From JBEBXQ01 sp040391535 (lineage in GTDB: Bacteria; Bacteroidota; Bacteroidia; Cytophagales; Spirosomataceae): DNA of 64,000 nt. The position numbers were made by a program, and so were the translations under genes. Positions 62,870 to 64,000 of the stretch are shown here, piece by piece (position 1 is the first letter of the stretch; every line of letters starts with the position of its first letter). The stretch covers positions 28,843 to 92,842 of the forward strand of contig JBEBXQ010000003.1 of the NCBI GenBank assembly GCA_040391535.1. Direction: 5' to 3'. The notes beneath the pieces were generated by a model. It saw only the letters and a program-made list of their open reading frames with translations, did no database searches and was not told the DNA's origin.

Positions 62870-62965
62870 TTATGTCAGTGTGTCATCGCTGGCTACGATT
62901 TGTCCGTCTGAGATGGCTACTCTTTTTAATACATTACCAGCATCGTACCCAAAAGCCCAGGAAAG
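62870..62965 (-). pseudogene. possible short coding remnant
   Basis: On the minus strand a 31-codon open stretch reads WAFGYDAGNVLKRVAISDG and ends at a TAA; it has no start codon. The YDxGN phrase recalls an RHS/YD repeat, but the stretch is too short to be sure. It lies in an otherwise empty gap, 62669-63106, next to AT-rich accessory DNA. Nothing else is seen there. This may be a chance open frame. Confidence 0.25.
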
Positions 62966-63106
62966 CTAACTTAGGCATATTTTAAGTTGCTCACTGTTCT
63001 ACAAAAACAGAATCTTTCAGAAAAGCAAAGGTCATTTTCCAAAGTATTGAAAGGTGCTATACAAGATTTAAATCTGGTACAATAAAAGAGACTTTCTTTC
63101 AAAAGG

Positions 63107-63559
63107 TTACTTTACTTCTGAACCGTAAGTATTTCCTATTTCTTGACCTAAATATTCCCCGATTACTTGTGTATACTTAACTATTTGTCTCTCTGTTAAT
63201 CCAAGAATATCTATAGAATTTAAAAATTCTTGAATAATACCTTTCGGGTTAATGGCACCTTCATTCTCAAAAATAAATAGTAAGGTTTCATTATAAATAA
63301 ATATCCTTCTTGGAAAATGAGGTCCTTGTCCTTGAAATGAATAAATCCCACTCCTAAAAACAAAATCTTTTCTATTCGACAGGTTAAAGACATTTTTTCC
63401 GGCATTAACATTTTCTGCATTTTTCTTATATGCTTCTTCCAGCTCATTGACTATACTATCAGGTAATGATACTCGTTGAAATGGGTTCGATTTTGTTTGG
63501 GCAATAGTACAACTCCCAAAAATTAAAATACTCACTAACGTAAATAAGAAACTTTTCAT
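63107..63559 (-). CDS. lipoprotein, candidate immunity protein
   Basis: Protein of about 150 residues from ATG 63559; an ATG at 63571 would add four and overlap the upstream gene by 8 bp. The N-terminus MKSFLFTLVSILIFGSC carries a lipobox-like FGSC, so export and lipidation are expected. The rest is a mixed alpha/beta domain (NELEEAYKKNAENVNAG, RSGIYSFQGQGPHFPRRIF, ITQ-type C-terminal helix EYLGQEIGNTYG) that I cannot place. It directly follows the end of a gene with an HExxH toxin-like motif and is AT-rich like it. An immunity partner is the best guess from context. Confidence 0.65.
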   Translation of the reverse strand: MKSFLFTLVSILIFGSCTIAQTKSNPFQRVSLPDSIVNELEEAYKKNAENVNAGKNVFNLSNRKDFVFRSGIYSFQGQGPHFPRRIFIYNETLLFIFENEGAINPKGIIQEFLNSIDILGLTERQIVKYTQVIGEYLGQEIGNTYGSEVK

Positions 63560-63563
63560 AACC

Positions 63564-64000
63564 TTATTCATCTAGTTTTTTTGATTGATTTATTATTTTC
63601 TGTTCCACTTGATTAGGCTTATCCTCTTTGTTGATTCTGTTTTTTCCTGTCATTTCAGCCTTCAAATCTTTATTTATTTCAGATTTATCAGTTGCGTGGA
63701 CCCCTTCATGACCTGCAACTGCTCCAATAGCCTGTTCAATAGTAAGACCTTCATGTTTTAATCCTGAACCCTCTTTTACACCTTCGTATATAGTTCCTTC
63801 ATAAATTGTAATAGTAGCTTCTGTGATACTATAAGTACCATCAGCGTTTACCCTTTTTCCATAATTGTCTTTTTCATTAAAATTTCCTTGAACAGTTTCT
63901 CCATAAGTATATGAAGTTTTACCATCAACTCTTTTTTCAATTTTACTATTAGGAGAAATGTTGATTTTGGTTTTAATATCAGATTGGTTAATTCTTTTTA
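63564..64000 (-). CDS. C-terminal end of a probable polymorphic toxin with HExxH motif (partial)
   Basis: A reading frame open to the right edge of the window ends at TAA 63564-63566; 145 codons are visible. It contains a zinc-metalloprotease-like HEGVH (in AVAGHEGVHATDKSE) near its end, after a beta-rich stretch with YGKRVNADGTYSITEATITIYEGT. Such ends resemble RHS- or polymorphic-toxin C-terminal peptidase domains. No start or repeat region is visible, since it lies beyond the edge. The lipoprotein gene begins at its stop. The toxin reading is inference from motif plus context. Confidence 0.55.
   Translation of the reverse strand, partial: KRINQSDIKTKINISPNSKIEKRVDGKTSYTYGETVQGNFNEKDNYGKRVNADGTYSITEATITIYEGTIYEGVKEGSGLKHEGLTIEQAIGAVAGHEGVHATDKSEINKDLKAEMTGKNRINKEDKPNQVEQKIINQSKKLDE

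Noticed and set aside
1..64000. tRNA, rRNA, IS elements or prophage
   Set aside because: No T-arm-like motif set, rRNA segment, transposase or integrase was recognised anywhere in the window.

Overview
The window looks like a chromosomal segment of a Bacteroidota bacterium, most likely of the Cytophagales (a Dyadobacter-like relative is a guess from gene repertoire, not a demonstrated identity). Evidence: a subtilase with a type IX secretion sorting tail; Bacteroidota-style promoters (TTTG / TAnnTTTG) and little Shine-Dalgarno signal; an L25/Ctc protein beside prs; a GyrA with a long acidic tail; moderate-to-low GC. No rRNA, tRNA, insertion sequence or CRISPR array was recognised.

Layout. 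1-2.2 kb: mlaE-mlaF-mlaD lipid ABC transporter (minus; mlaD runs off the edge). 2.5-4.4 kb: a 46-residue membrane protein overlapping the start of an SSS-family symporter. 4.4-10.4 kb: TolC / adaptor / RND efflux operon ending in a strong terminator. 10.9-14.1 kb: trpS, PAP2 phosphatase, prs, rplY (minus). 14.2-17.5 kb: DUF2461 gene, then satD-like regulator, DUF3307 membrane protein and aminotransferase (minus), with an AT-rich repeat array upstream. 17.5-26.3 kb: fused 5-oxoprolinase/hydantoinase, PIG-L deacetylase, phosphopantetheinyl transferase and, divergently, a C45-like acyltransferase. 26.4-29.9 kb: CoA-transferase facing an AraC regulator followed by an unrecognised protein with a kinase-like residue pattern. 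29.9-33.8 kb: Tat-exported phospholipase C and a GntP permease. 34-38.1 kb: gyrA and a TPR protein. 38.3-46 kb: a long minus-strand block (Ldh-type dehydrogenase, mltG, thioesterase, glycosyltransferase, Sua5/YciO, WbqC, clpC). 46.1-55.8 kb: plus-strand block (DUF502, exported protein, aroA, subtilase, pgmB, GH65 phosphorylase, TPR protein). 55.9-59.3 kb: dnaK and gap (minus). 59.8-61.3 kb: dapD and an XRE regulator preceded by a dense operator array. 61.3-61.6 kb: a cluster of DnaA-box-like sequences. 61.7-64 kb: glycosyltransferase, then an AT-rich accessory tail holding the end of a probable HExxH toxin and a lipoprotein that may be its immunity partner.

Most of the window is housekeeping. 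The best candidates for something undescribed are the satD/DUF3307 pair with its operator repeats, the kinase-like protein behind the AraC gene, the microprotein coupled to the symporter, the operator array plus DnaA-box cluster around the XRE gene, and the truncated toxin-immunity pair at the right edge. All functional names rest on reading motifs by eye; no database search was possible.
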